From positions 1,659,501-1,723,500 of the forward strand of contig JAJEKV010000205.1 in the NCBI GenBank assembly GCA_021234155.1: 64,000 nt of DNA, read 5' to 3'. Position numbers and translations under genes: made by a program. Of this stretch, positions 22,117-32,702 are shown in pieces. The notes beneath the pieces are model-generated. The model was not told where the DNA came from. It searched no databases and saw only the letters and a program-made list of their open reading frames with translations. Source of the DNA: Isoetes taiwanensis (taxonomy: Eukaryota; Streptophyta; Lycopodiopsida; Isoetales; Isoetaceae). Within the stretch, counting starts at the first letter, position 1. Each line of letters begins with the position of its first letter.

Positions 22117-23008
22117 TCTTTGGTGCCATTAAGCTAGACCAGTGAGCTATTACGCTGTCTTCGAAGGATGGCTGCTTCCAAGCCCACCTCCTGGTTGTCA
22201 TCCCTTAATCACTTCCTTTTCCACTAAGTAATAGCTTGGGGACCTTAGCGTACAATCTGGGCTGTTTCCCTCTTGACTTCGGATCTTAGCACCAAGTCCG
22301 CATGCGTACTCATGGTTGGCCTCAGTATTGAAGTTTCCTTTGGGGTTGGTCAAGCTTGGGGCCACCCTAGCCCATGGAGTGCTCTACCTCGGGCCATCAT
22401 TGTATATACGCTCTACCTCAATAGATTTTAGGAAGAGGCTATGGCCTTTCACCCCTAGCCACGCGAGTCGCCCCCGTGATTCGCTACATACGTGGGTTCG
22501 GGTCCGAAGGCTGTTATAGCTCTCTTCAACCTGCTCATGGCTAGGTCGATCGGTTTCGGGTCAAACAGAAACAACTAGCCATTCTCATTGCGCCTACACC
22601 TAATGGCTTAAGCTGCTGTTTCCGTTTACTCGCTGACCCATTATGCGAAAGGTACGCCGTTAGAGTTCACTCTCTTCTCCTTCGACTGATGGTCGGCATC
22701 GGATTTCAGTTCTCTATTTCACTCCCTGTTCTAGGGTTCTTTTCACCTTTCCCTCCTGCATGCTGGCGCGCCATCTGGTCATTGAGGAAGACTTAGGCTT
22801 AGAGGGCGGTCCCCCTTGCTTGTTGCGATATTCAAACACGGTATCCGCGTTTTACTGTTTGGGAAAGACCATGGGAACAATATACAGGGCTATCACCTCC
22901 TTTGGCAAGATTTTCCAACCTCTTCGCGATTCCTTGGTCTTTCCGGATGAGTGAGGCCCACCGCCTTCTCACCAAGCCCAATCCGCTTTCGCTCGCCGTT
23001 ACTAATGG
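22117..23008 (-). rRNA. Mitochondrial-type LSU rRNA fragment (nuclear insertion)
   Basis: Read on the minus strand, this matches the 5' third of bacterial-type 23S rRNA, including the conserved stretch ending AGCGTAATAGCTCACTGGTC and the block corresponding to GTCCCCAAGCTATTACTTAG-like sequence. The segment TCTAGCTTAATGGCACC after CTCACTGG is closer to plant mitochondrial rrn26 than to the plastid gene, so a mitochondrial origin is inferred. It is a fragment within transposon DNA and has no promoter or processing context, so it is not a working rRNA gene. It abuts the gypsy-1 LTR at one end and a DHNA-CoA synthase exon at the other. Confidence 0.8.
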
Positions 23009-23122
23009 ATTGCATCATAGGGTCAGAAAGCATTCTGTAGTGGTAATGATCAAAGTGTACGTGGAAAACATGGCTATGTTGGCAGCGACAATATTGGTCG
23101 TTTAAATGTTCTTGATTTATAG
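23009..23122 (+). pseudogene. Second copy of DHNA-CoA synthase exon 3
   Basis: A 102-bp exon (23021-23122), with 12 bp of the upstream intron, matches exon 3 at 5592-5693 with few substitutions and no gaps. It reads [19 protein letters not shown] ... NVLDL and then TAG, where the intact copy has CAG. The oxyanion-hole GG is changed to GN. No other exons of the gene are nearby. It is fused on its 5' side to mitochondrial rRNA sequence. Confidence 0.9.
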
Positions 23123-24570
23123 GTACTGGACTAACCTGGTGCAAGGGGGGGTTTATAGTTAGTAATCACGCAACTCATTTGGATGACCTTTAGGTTTTTT
23201 TTTTAAGCAAAAACATACATATACGCATATCAAATATATGGTTTTTTCCATTTCACACCATACCAAGTCATGAGGGGGTAAGTCGATGGGGGAGGGAAAA
23301 AAAAACATAGGTATAGGAGGGGGCTCGTTGATGCGGGAAATGCGGATAGTGATTCTCGCATTGTTGCAGAAGGTTATGTTGGACTTCAAGATAGCCTATT
23401 GCGTCACATCGATGATGGTAAGATGCAGAAAATTCAATGTTTGATTAGACTGGCCCAAAGATTAAGAAAATTGGTCACGTGTTTCAAAAATAAACCAATC
23501 AAGTTTCTTCTTATTGAAGTTTTCATTCACATTGAAATTGTCAATGCCATTATATCAGCTCCCTATTGTCCTTCTACATGAAAGAGCTCCAAAGAATTAC
23601 ACAACTAAATTGAATTGTCCACGAAGGCTATTTGTCCAAACTTTTATCGTGAGTAGTATCATTTTAGATCTTAAGGAAATGCGTTATAAAAACAATATTC
23701 GCTCTACTATAAACAATGACTTGAAGGCTAATTTTATTGCATTTGATTGGACAATTTTTTACAATTTTGTTCATAATATTAAAATGATTTTGGAAACTTT
23801 GAATACAATACCTTTTGCCGCTCTAGTGCACTTATTGTTTGTTTCTATGTTAATTTTCTTAGCCTTTGTTTTGTTAGAATTTCTCTTATCAAACTAGGGG
23901 CCCAAAATGGGATATCAAACAATTTTGCATGTAAGCTAGGTTAAGGACCATCTAAGATGTTGAAAATGTGACAATGTCATAAATAGACCACGAAAATGCA
24001 TCTTTTTTTTGGAATTTTTAGAGAATCTTTCAAGGATACTTTTTCAAAGTGCATTTAAAGCAAAATAATGTGTTTCAGTTTAAACTTTGTTTACTAATGC
24101 AAAGAGCTTTTTCCTTAAAAACAATTCACACGTCTTTTCTGTGCCTACAAATGATTTCGCCAGTGCCTCCCCAGTAGAATGGGTTAGTGCATTCAGATGT
24201 AGAGGGTGAACGTATTCCTCTCCTATTGGTGCTGGCCTTTCTATTTCTCTGCTCCATTCTGTTAATTTTGCAGCATCTAATGGTTTGGCCTCTGTGCCAT
24301 TTACTACTTTTCAGGATGATCCTCTCATTAAGATCAATTGGAGCTTAACCTCTCCATACCCTGTGTAGAAATTTGCCATCTCTCTCAAAGACGAAATTGC
24401 ACAATTCACAAATTTGTACCTCTGCTAGTAGCTCTCCTACTTGAAGAATCGTGAGGCATGCTGCGAGTGGGAAAGAAGATTGAGACAATGGTTTCGAAAA
24501 CATTCGAACAAGAAAGTTTGAGATTCGAATGCGTAACAATAGTACTGAAGGAGGAGACTAGTTGAAAGAC
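23123..24570. other. No gene recognised
   Basis: One exon-like stretch (about 23372-23417) has an acceptor (cattgttgcag) and a donor (gatg/gtaag) and reads GYVGLQDSLLRHIDD; I do not recognise it. The rest is AT-rich without conserved domains. Confidence 0.3.
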
Positions 24571-24632
24571 ACTTCTCCTTGGAGATGTTGCTTTATGTGA
24601 CTGCCTATTATGTAGCTTTGAATCACCCTTTG

Positions 24633-24850
24633 GTTCACTCTCAACAATGCAAGATGAACCCTAATCTCCTGCCTTCATTGTTTCTTTCTTCAATTCACTC
24701 TAAAAAATGCAAGACGAACCCTAATCTCCTGCCTTTGCTTTTGCTTTCTACTACTCATTTGGTTCTCTCAACAATGGGAGATGAACCTAATTTCTTGCTT
24801 TTGCTGTTGCTTTCTTTTATTGCGCATTTCTTGCTTTTGCTATTGCTTTC
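24633..24850 (+). repeat. Three imperfect ~60-bp repeats
   Basis: The unit built on CAATGCAAGATGAACCCTAA, TCTCCTGCC and TTTCTTTC occurs three times between 24640 and 24830 with drift. No gene function is apparent. Confidence 0.7.
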
Positions 24851-25756
24851 TGTTTGCTTTTGCTATTGTTTTCTGTTATTACACATTCGCCTGCTCTAAT
24901 TCTACCATCTAAACAACATAGAACATAATAACAACAATGTCTGGAGTAAGCATGTAGTATTGATAAGTGAAGAATGATAACAAAAGGTACATGCATCCAC
25001 AAGATGGAACGTTGAAATTAGGACATGACCCTTAGTGACATGTCATGCCTCTATCTAGGCGAGTGTGGGCAAAGTTTTTAAACCCAATCAAAATTTTCTT
25101 TCTTTCATTAAATAGCCAAATATTTTCTAATCCCAATCAAAAATTTGTATTATTCTAAACAAATATGCATAAAAGTCTACCAAAATTTTTCAATTTTTCT
25201 TGCAATGCGCTAACTCAACCAAAAATTCTTAGTTTCAACCATAACAAACCTTCTCTACCCCAAAATTTGCCCAACAGTGATCTAGGCTATAATGTGTCCG
25301 AAATTGCAAAGCGTATAGTTATACTATAAGATTTGGCAATGGTTAAGGGTTGTATTGGTATGGGAAATCGTATGTTGCTGACGCTGGCAACACAGATTCC
25401 CAACCCTAGAATCATGGGCGGGCATTTTGGAGCTCGCGAGCGCTGGTTGGGCACAGGTGTTGGTGTCGCCTTGGGCTTCTGCAGGGATGGCGGAGCTCCT
25501 GGTGATGTGGCCGCTCATCTGGTTTGTTTCTTTTCTGGTTTGGGTGGATAAGCTGGGGTCGCGGGCAATTGCGGGGAGCGGAGGTGCATTGAAGAAGACA
25601 GAGGTAAGCTTCTAGCTTCTTGCTTTTGCTGCATTGATTTTACACATTACCTGCTATGTCGATGAAGCAGCCAGAAAGGCTCAGAGTGGGCGCTCCTCTG
25701 GCCCTGCTTCTGTGAGCCATGTCTTGAATTCCAATTCCGGAGTGAGAGGCTAGGAT

Positions 25757-26670
25757 TTGTTTGCTGATCAGAATTTGAACCTGATAGATGTGAGTGTGAC
25801 CCTAGGTTTGTCTGGGCAGGATGTCCCTGTGAGTTTCTACGATGGTCTTGTCGGTTTTTGTAATAGGAGGTGTGTTGCCGGAGCTGTAGCTATGGAAAGG
25901 GGTGCTACTGTAGACCACTTGCACTGTCAGGCTGTCTTTAGAGGGCGTTTCAAAACCCCCAGGGCCATGAATGATGCCATTAAGAAGGAATTTAACTGGG
26001 CTAGTAAGCCTCCTGGTGTTATCCTGGTCTGTAAAGCCTTGAAGAATACCCGCCTTCACTGTTTTGAAGGTATGGTTGGTTATTGTATGAAAGATTTTGG
26101 AAAGGTCCACTATGTCTGTCACCTTCATAATATCAGTGAGGATTGCATCGAGAAAGGTAAGGATTTATACCTGAGATGGGGAGCTGGTGACACTAAGAAC
26201 TTAGTTGTGCTTGATAATAAGAATTTGCTTAATCGTGCTGCCCATTATGTTAACTATCATGGCAACCGTAAGATGACTGCTAGCCTCCTATTTACATTGG
26301 CCAGACTGATCCGTTCTGGTAAGTTTACACTATCCAGTTCTTGGATTATACCTTCCAATACTGCCCACATTAATGAGCACCGTGGTAGGGCAAAGCATGG
26401 AGGGTGCTCCTAAATCCTTCTCAATGCATGCCCTCCGACATGAGAACTATTTTGTTTGGGCTACCTTTGGGTTCGTGCTCAGAGAGCCGAAATGGCCCCG
26501 GGAGGAGAAGGTATTGGGATGATAGCATCCCTGAGGATGAGCAAGACTTTAATTTCCAGGATGTTTGTGATGAATCTTATAGTCATGACAGTGATGATGT
26601 GGTTGTTTTGGAGCCTGGTGTGGATTTCATCCCCGTGCACAGGGGTGATTGCACCATGGCTGTTGGGTGA
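25757..26670 (+). pseudogene. Replitron-like HUH/Y1 Rep, copy 2 (one frameshift)
   Basis: This is the best-kept Rep copy. LIDVSVTLGLSGQDVP opens the domain, GAVAMERGATVDHLHCQA holds the HUH motif (H-L-H at 25916-25924), and LHCFEGMVGYCMKDFGK holds the candidate catalytic Tyr (26081) and Lys (26090). Next come NLVVLDNKNLLNRAAHYVNY and LIRSGKFTLSSSWIIP. A frameshift near 26385-26410 leads into the C-terminal part, MPSDMRTILFGLP, an acidic stretch and CTMAVG-stop. Exon-like upstream sequence ends at a donor (gacagag/gtaagc) at about 25601. There is no helicase. Motif order and the single Tyr fit Replitron transposases; CRESS-virus Reps are the nearest alternative, but their superfamily-3 helicase is absent here. 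Confidence 0.8.
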
Positions 26671-26743
26671 TCATATTTGTTGGCTTTCGGATGTACAGTT
26701 TTGTCTTTTTTTTCATGGCTTTGTTTGGTTCTTAGTTGCAGGT

Positions 26744-26930
26744 AGTGATGGAGACTGATGGAGAGCACAATTTGGGGGGTGGAACAGCCTCCTGCTGTAT
26801 CTTTGCCTGATTCCTATATTTCCTCTAGAGTTGAAGCTTCACATCCCGATCCGGTCATATTTCTACTGAGCCCGGAGGCAGTTTTTTCGCTCAAGAATTT
26901 GTTAGTAGCATCGGTGTGGGGAACCGGCGC
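26744..26930 (+). pseudogene. Second ORF downstream of Rep copy 2 (truncated)
   Basis: An acceptor-like tagttgcag is followed by METDGEHNLGG, a one-base shift in a G run, then PPAVSLPDSYISSRVEA and PVIFLLSPEAVFSLKN before coding is lost. Its place, 75 bp after the Rep stop, matches the second ORF of copies 1 and 3. No helical C-terminus is seen. Confidence 0.35.
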
Positions 26931-27137
26931 ATAGGATTGCGGGCGCCCTTGCGCTTGCTTAGGAGGTACTCAATGGGTTCTATGCTTGATCCGTAATGCT
27001 ATCTCTGGCGTAGAATGGGATCAATTGGGTGTACCAGACCGAAGTTACATGTGTTGGCGCCTCATATGAGCCGCTTCGCGGCAAGAGATTCGGCGGTTGG
27101 ATGAACTGATTAGGCATGCTCAGAGTGGCGCGCCCAT

Positions 27138-27235
27138 GAACTGATCTGTTTTCATCTCCTTCTTTATGTTTTTGTGTGGCCTGGAAGAACTGATCTGTTT
27201 TCATCTCCTTCTTTATGTTTTTGTGTGGCCTGGAA
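27138..27235 (+). repeat. 49-bp tandem duplication
   Basis: The unit starting GAACTGATCTGTTTTCATCT occurs twice, head to tail, with perfect identity (27138-27186 and 27187-27235). Confidence 0.9.
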
Positions 27236-27435
27236 GAACTGCTTATGCTTTTATAAATGAGAAACTTGTTTATTTTCTGAATGTGTTGCAGCTTGGTCTG
27301 GCAGGTATGATCTTGACACGTGTTCATTCTTTTGCATGAAGCTGCTGTATAAACGGAGTTTCATAGTGGCTCTTTACATATTGAAATAATATGTTGATAC
27401 TAACTCCTTTTGTTTGTTAGTGGGCTTCGGCCCCT

Positions 27436-27524
27436 AGGTATACTAGGCATCTCTCCTTTGAGATGCCTAGTATGCCTGGATGAGCGTGGGATCTGCTACT
27501 GGGGTTCGACTCCCCAGGCTCATC
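27436..27524 (+). other. Two adjacent strong hairpins, the second tRNA-minihelix-like
   Basis: Hairpin 1 (27436-27477) has an 18-bp stem (AGGTATACTAGGCATCTC with its near-perfect complement) and a 6-base loop. Hairpin 2 (27479-27524) has a 7-bp outer stem GATGAGC/GCTCATC around a T-arm-like stem-loop CTGGGGTTCGACTCCCCAG. The latter contains the Pol III B-box GGTTCGACTCC. D-arm and anticodon arm are missing, so it is not a normal tRNA. It may be a tRNA relic or a structural end of a mobile element. Confidence 0.55.
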
Positions 27525-27839
27525 ATTGTCTGTTTTCAATGTTTAATATTCTTGTTTGACTGCTAGGTGCAAAGCATGATATTTTTCCAATGGTTTTATC
27601 AAATGTTAGGGGTCAAGTCAAGCAAGATAGATGGGCCCCATCGTTGACCCCATCTTGACTTGTGTTTGAGGGCTCGAAATTCACCCCATGACATATGCTG
27701 TGGCATATGCCAACATCCAATGACCCAAATTAATTTTAATACACCCAGAACAATAATACACCCAGAAACATAATATGCTGACTTAAATAACATATCATGC
27801 CTGCCTCCATCTAGGTTGTATACTGACTTAAAAATACTT

Positions 27840-27953
27840 GGGAACATCCATGCCCCAAATCCATTCAAACTTCAACCAGAACCAATCAATTTGTAAAAAC
27901 ATCCATGCCCCAAATCCATTCGAACTTCAACCAGAACCAATCAATTCGTTTTA
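27840..27953 (+). repeat. ~58-bp tandem duplication
   Basis: ACATCCATGCCCCAAATCCA and the following ~35 bp occur twice in a row with two or three differences. The ORF running through it on the plus strand is low complexity and lies in the 3' flank of the minus-strand membrane-protein gene. Confidence 0.8.
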
Positions 27954-28324
27954 CATAAAGGACCTCCTTTACTTAAAAGGAGTTCATTCAAACAAAAAGA
28001 GGACCTCCTTTATCCAACTAAAAACAAAAAGTCAGAAATCATTTATAAGTTTCAGACCACATTATTTATTTAAACTCAAACAGATTACACAGAACCTTTA
28101 TATTTATACGACTAGTTCCAACTCGGAACTCCTTTATTTATATAAGATACATTCTTACAAGGAAGCAAGCAGCCTAACTCCTCATCCAGGGATTACAGAA
28201 AGAGGACATCTTTTATTTATAAAGAATTTACATTCTTACAAGGAAGCAAGCAGCCACACTCCTCATCCATAAAGAATTATAGCTCTAAAGGCTTGGAATA
28301 TGGTAAAATGTAAAGGCAAAAGCG

Positions 28325-30182
28325 CTAATAAAGGCGTTCTGCAGAATGCAAAACAGGCTCTTTAACGCCACCTTCGATGTAGGAAGTATCAGCTCGATGC
28401 TTGGCCACACCTTCAATGAAAGGCTCTCTTCCTTCACGTTCTCTCCACAGCTTTTCTTCAGCACCTCCTCTCAAGGGCTCAAGGGCATACCCCTGTCTCT
28501 CTAACCCTTGCAGCTGCATTACTTTTATGGCATTCATGATAGCTCCCAACAAAATAACTCCAGCTCCCCATATTGCAAACCATGTTGCCGTCCTCTGATC
28601 ACATAACCCAATATTTTATTAAGATCACCTGATACAAGCATCATACAAAGAAGGAACCAACAAAGCCACCACTCTTTTACAATATTATTAAGATTACTCG
28701 ATACAAACATCATACAGAGAAGGAACCTAAAGCATCACACAAAGGAACCAACAAGACCGCCACTCTTATCTCAACATCATACAAAGGAAACAACAACCCA
28801 ATATTATTAAGATCACCTGATACAAGCATCATACAAAGAAGGAACCAACAAGACCGCCACTCTTTTTACTTATCTCAACATCCTTACAAGCATCATACAA
28901 AGGAAACAACAAAGACCACTCTTTACTACCAGGACTTGCCTCTAAATTACTCATAAACTCGAACATCAAGCTTGCTAAAACTTGTAGTATTTGTATCACA
29001 AACAAAGTAGCATTACTCGGAGAAAGGAAGGGAAAAAAAAAAAAAAAAGCTTCAAGCTATCCATCAACTCAGACATCCAGCCTTGCCAGACATCCAGATT
29101 GCTCTGATCTAATTCATCAACAGTGCAAAGCAACTCACTACCAACATCAAACGAGCAACTGTTATCAACATCAAATATCATCTCAGACATCCACCTTTTC
29201 TCTAAATCTACTCATTCATCGACGGAGCAAAGCAACTCCAAAAACATCACACAAAGCAGCTCATTATCAACATCTTACATCATCCTAATCCTACAATATC
29301 AAACCTCTTTGACAAACACTTTTAAGAACCATATTGAACCCCAAAGTTGGAAAAACGCCTGTGAACGACTTACCTGTGCCCTATGAGCTGCAATAGTTGG
29401 CCAAGTATTAAGACCTAGAACTCCTCCCACGAGCAAAAGTGCGCTTCCAATCAAAAACGGAACTGCCACCGATCTCTGCATCGCTTGCGCCTGTAAGCCA
29501 GCTCGCTCAAATACCTGGAAGGAGTTATGAATTGATCCTAACAGCCACAATGCTGGCCCTGCTATTAAGAGTCTTGATGCATGAATCACCAACGCTTCTT
29601 TGCTCTGCCTGGAGTACCTTCCTCTTGATGTCTGGCAAAAAGAGCAAATCAAATGTATTCTTAAAATTAAACTCAGACTTGACCTAAGGTACATGCACAA
29701 CAAAGGCATCAAGGACACTTACCAACTAAAATCTAAAAGACAAAAGAATTTTGATCTCTATAACAAAATCTATGATAGTCTGAAATCTATGAAAGCTTTA
29801 AAAAAGCCAGCCAAGTAGTTCTTACCAGCATCAAGAACACAACTCCCACCAAAATTAGCAAAGACCCAATGCTCTGCACTATAGGGGCCAAGATCTCAAC
29901 CATAATAAGCTGAACATCCAGCTTCATCAAATCTGACCGATAATTCACTGCAGCTACATGCGCATAAAGATCATGCAAGTTCACAAAAAAGATGACAATC
30001 ATAGACACAAGCAAGAAGATGAGTCCCAATTTTCCATTGTATGCAGGGAGCTGAAGGACAAGGCCAGCCAGGAGCAAAACTGCAGCTGCTAGGTAAAGAA
30101 AAGCATTAACTGATTCAAGCCAGTCTCTATGAGCTCCAGGGCCATAGAGCCTGCCCTTTCTGACTGTTGCCAACTTAACCAT
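28325..30182 (-). CDS. Six-helix plant membrane protein, three exons, apparently intact
   Basis: Exon 1 (30182-29826) starts MVKLATVRKGRLYGPGAHRD. Exon 2 (29631-29374) and exon 3 (28594-28325) follow with GT/AG borders and no stops, giving about 294 residues. Six hydrophobic segments are visible: three in exon 1 (AFLYLAAAVLLLAGLVLQL; LGLIFLLVSMIVIFFVNL; a third around SIGSLLILVGVVFLML), two in exon 2 (LLIAGPALWLLGSI; FLIGSALLLVGGVLGL) and one in exon 3 (WFAIWGAGVILLGAIMNAI). The soluble tail (REREGREPFIEGVAKHRAD) is charged. I believe it belongs to a conserved but unnamed plant family; no function can be given. Intron 2 (28595-29373) holds repeated sequence. This intact gene shows that the indels elsewhere are not simply a window-wide base-calling problem. 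Confidence 0.75.
28608..28980 (+). repeat. ~190-bp direct repeat within intron 2 of the membrane-protein gene
   Basis: The order CCCAATATT, TATTAAGATCACCTGATACA, AGCATCATACAAAGAAGGAA, CCGCCACTC recurs at about 28608-28790 and 28797-28980, with internal partial copies. Similar repeats (TACATTCTTACAAGGAAGCA, twice) lie at 28148-28265 in the 3' flank. Confidence 0.75.
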
Positions 30183-31137
30183 AATTCAAAGCCGGAATTG
30201 TTAGATGCTTGCTCTGAATTGGGCTCCAAAATGCAATGCGTATAGCAAACGAAGACATAGAATATTTTGTAGTAGATGGAACGGATTTAGATGAAGGACA
30301 CCGGGACAAGTGGCATGGTGCATGTCTTAGTGCCACGTTTGCACCAGACAGATAAACTTTAGGTGGCATAAAATCTGCTTTCTCTTTCAATGAATTCATC
30401 TACCTACTGCAATAAAAAAATTAAATAAGTTACCCTCCATTTCAACAGTGTGATCTGCTTGGTAACATGTTGGTGCATTGGTTATCTTATCATGTCCATA
30501 TCTCATATTATAGGAATGCGTGTTGCAGAGTAGTGCAAGTGCGTGTCTCATAGTTAAGCATTGGGAAACCTTGTCGTTTCTATGTTGAACCATTTATTTT
30601 TCTCATCATTAATCTTGATCCTGAAGTGCAAATGAGTATAATTTATAGATAAGTTCTTCGAATTGAATTGAAGTTTGTCATCCATGTACGCCAAAATGGC
30701 CTATCGGATTCAATATAATAAACAAATGCATTGGCCTCTTACAAATAGCTTGCGTGATTAATCAACCCTTGTAGTATAGAAATCTGACCCTCTTTGTGCT
30801 TATGCTTTAGTATTTTAGGTAATGCATTCCTCTCCCAGTGAGGGCCTATTGGTCTCTGTAGATGATAAAAATCCATTTAGAAGGTATTGTGTAGAAAGGC
30901 GTATTTTGTGATGGTGGAGGCCAGGGTTTGGTTTTTGGGTCGAAAATTCCTTTGTGGCATGGGACGAACAGGAGGCAAGTGAGCCGAATCATGGAGACGA
31001 AGGCGGAACTAGAGTTCCACATGTCGGATTTGATGGTGCACGTTGGCGGCTATGCGACGTCGGCATGTCTTCGATTCATAGGAGGTAAGTCAGAGCGCAG
31101 GTCTGTATGTTATGTGTTGTTGAAGTTTTCATAGGAG
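30183..31137. other. Upstream region of the membrane-protein gene and possible 5' exon of Rep copy 3
   Basis: 30183-30900 would hold the membrane-protein promoter (minus strand); no clear element is seen. A plus-strand exon-like stretch ends at about 31083 with a donor (cataggag/gtaagt) and reads METKAELEFHMSDLMVH before it. It could be a 5' exon of Rep copy 3. Confidence 0.3.
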
Positions 31138-31266
31138 TTTTGTGGAAGGAATTTAGACACTTTATCTTAAGCTCGTTTTTGTCCTCTTTGTTGGAGCTGC
31201 CATAGAATTTGTGGAGGGAATTTAGATACTGTATCTCAAGCTCATTTCTATCCTCTTTGTTGCAGG
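31138..31266 (+). repeat. 70-bp tandem duplication spanning a splice acceptor
   Basis: The unit starting TTTGTGGA(A/G)GGAATTTAGA is repeated at 31138 and 31208. The second copy ends TCCTCTTTGTTGCAG, a good acceptor; the first copy has GTTGGAG at the same place. Confidence 0.75.
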
Positions 31267-31297
31267 TGCACACAGTTTCCACAATTGAAAGGTAAGA

Positions 31298-32329
31298 TGT
31301 TAAAGAGGCAAGCTAGGAAAGGGAAGGGAAATATTGGAGTTAATTTGTATGCTGGCAACATAAATGAGCTGATGGAAGTCTGTAGTAAGGGTAGGGGTAC
31401 TAGGGGAGCGTGAAAGCCAGGGATGATGGGAAGATTGCAGAGGAAGGAACTAGCCTACTTGATGTAAGTGTAACTCTGGGATATGCAGGAATGGATATCC
31501 TAGAGTGGATGTATGATCCGTTGGTTGGGTTCTGTAAGTCTGAGACAGTGGCGGGGGTGATGGCATTAGAAAGGGGCTCAGAGTTGGACCACTTGCTCTG
31601 CCGGGCAGTCTTCATGACAGCCATCAAAACTCCAAGACAAGTGAACACTACAATAAAGAAATTCTTTGGTTGGGGTGTTCACAAGCCAAGGGGCGTCCTT
31701 CTGATTCGAAAGGACCTAAAAAACACGAAGCTTCATTGCTTCGAGGGTATTGTCAGGTACTGTCTCAAGGATTATGAGAAGGTACATCAAAGTTCGGCCT
31801 TCATAATGTCACCGAGAAACAAATAGAAATAGGAAAAGATCTGTACTTGCGCTACAGTGCAGGGGATCTGAAGAATCTTGTTGTGTTGGACAACAAGAAT
31901 GTGTTGCATAGGGCTGCCCATTATATGAATTACCATAGTAGGAAACAGATGTCTGCTAGCCTTGTGTACACCGTGTGTCATATGCTATACACAAAGAAGT
32001 TTGTGCTATCTAGCCAATGGATCCTACCGATAAACACCGCGTTTATTTCTGAGCATAAGGTCAAAGCAGGTTGGAGTATGACTCTGAATCCTGAGCATCC
32101 AATGCCTAGTGATGTTAGATGCGTCCTCTTCGGTGTGCCCGCTAGAATGCAGCCTATGGAGAGAATTGGGAAGGGGAGGAAGTAGTACTGGGATGATGCA
32201 GGTAGCAAAGGCGATGAGGACGCACACTTTATTGATGTGCAGGAGGAAGAGTATAGGCCGGAAGGAGATTGCAGCGGAGTTGATTACATACCTGTGGATT
32301 TAATTGATTACACTATGGCAGTGGAATAA
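31298..32329 (+). pseudogene. Replitron-like HUH/Y1 Rep, copy 3 (HUH degraded)
   Basis: The N-terminus is basic (MLKRQARKGKGNIG, ATG 31298). After a one-base shift near 31408 it reads SLLDVSVTLGYAGMDI and MALERGSELDHLLCRA: the HUH motif is H-L-L (31590-31598), so the second His is lost. LHCFEGIVRYCLKDYEK keeps the Tyr (31758) and Lys (31767). A frame change near 31785 precedes NVTEKQIEIGKDLYLRY and NLVVLDNKNVLHRAAHYMNY. A stop near 32185 precedes the acidic tail, which ends DYIPVDLIDYTMAVE. It shares all blocks with copies 1 and 2. The loss of one metal-binding His plus frameshifts predict an inactive protein. Confidence 0.75.
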
Positions 32330-32506
32330 TCTATGTTTGTTGCTCTGTTATGTTGTTGTCATTTTGTTGTAATTTCACTCTTTGATGAATATGGACTTGG
32401 ACTTCTATTTCTACGTGAATTATGTGTTGCATCTTGTCTTCGTTTACCGTAATTTAGAGCAATAGTTTAGTATAGTTCATAGGAGACCTTCCACTTTCAT
32501 TATGCA

Positions 32507-32702
32507 GGTATGCCAGGAATGGAGGCTAATGGCCAAAAGCTGTGGCACCTGAGATCATTGAAATAAGAGATAGCAGCAGGCTATGTCTGCTCCTCCCTGT
32601 CGCCCAAGTGTTCCACCTCCTGTGCCCTTGACATGTTCTCCTTCTGTTGGTGACTTTGCTATACCACGCCTTCCTGCTATGCCAGCGGTCCATCCTGGGC
32701 AG
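32507..32702 (+). pseudogene. Second ORF of Rep copy 3, N-terminal part (split by gypsy-2)
   Basis: After an acceptor (cattatgcag) about 175 bp beyond the Rep stop, the sequence reads GMPGMEANGQ and later a proline-rich stretch (SAPPCRPSVPPPVPLT). It breaks at the gypsy-2 LTR. The remainder lies at 50872-51349. The layout matches the second ORF of copy 1 (acidic/proline-rich, then helical). Confidence 0.45.

Noticed and set aside
22117-23008. Plastid 23S rRNA or a bacterial contaminant
   Set aside because: The variable segment after the conserved CTCACTGG block looks plant-mitochondrial, and both flanks are plant sequence.
24579-24899. 106-aa leucine-rich ORF resembling a membrane protein
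   Set aside because: The hydrophobic run comes from CTTTTGCTTTTG-type repeats; no start context or homologous pattern supports a gene.
27479-27524. Functional tRNA gene
   Set aside because: Only acceptor-like and T-arm parts are present; D and anticodon arms are missing.
27838-28272. 144-aa plus-strand ORF
   Set aside because: It is made of tandem low-complexity repeats in the 3' flank of the minus-strand membrane-protein gene.
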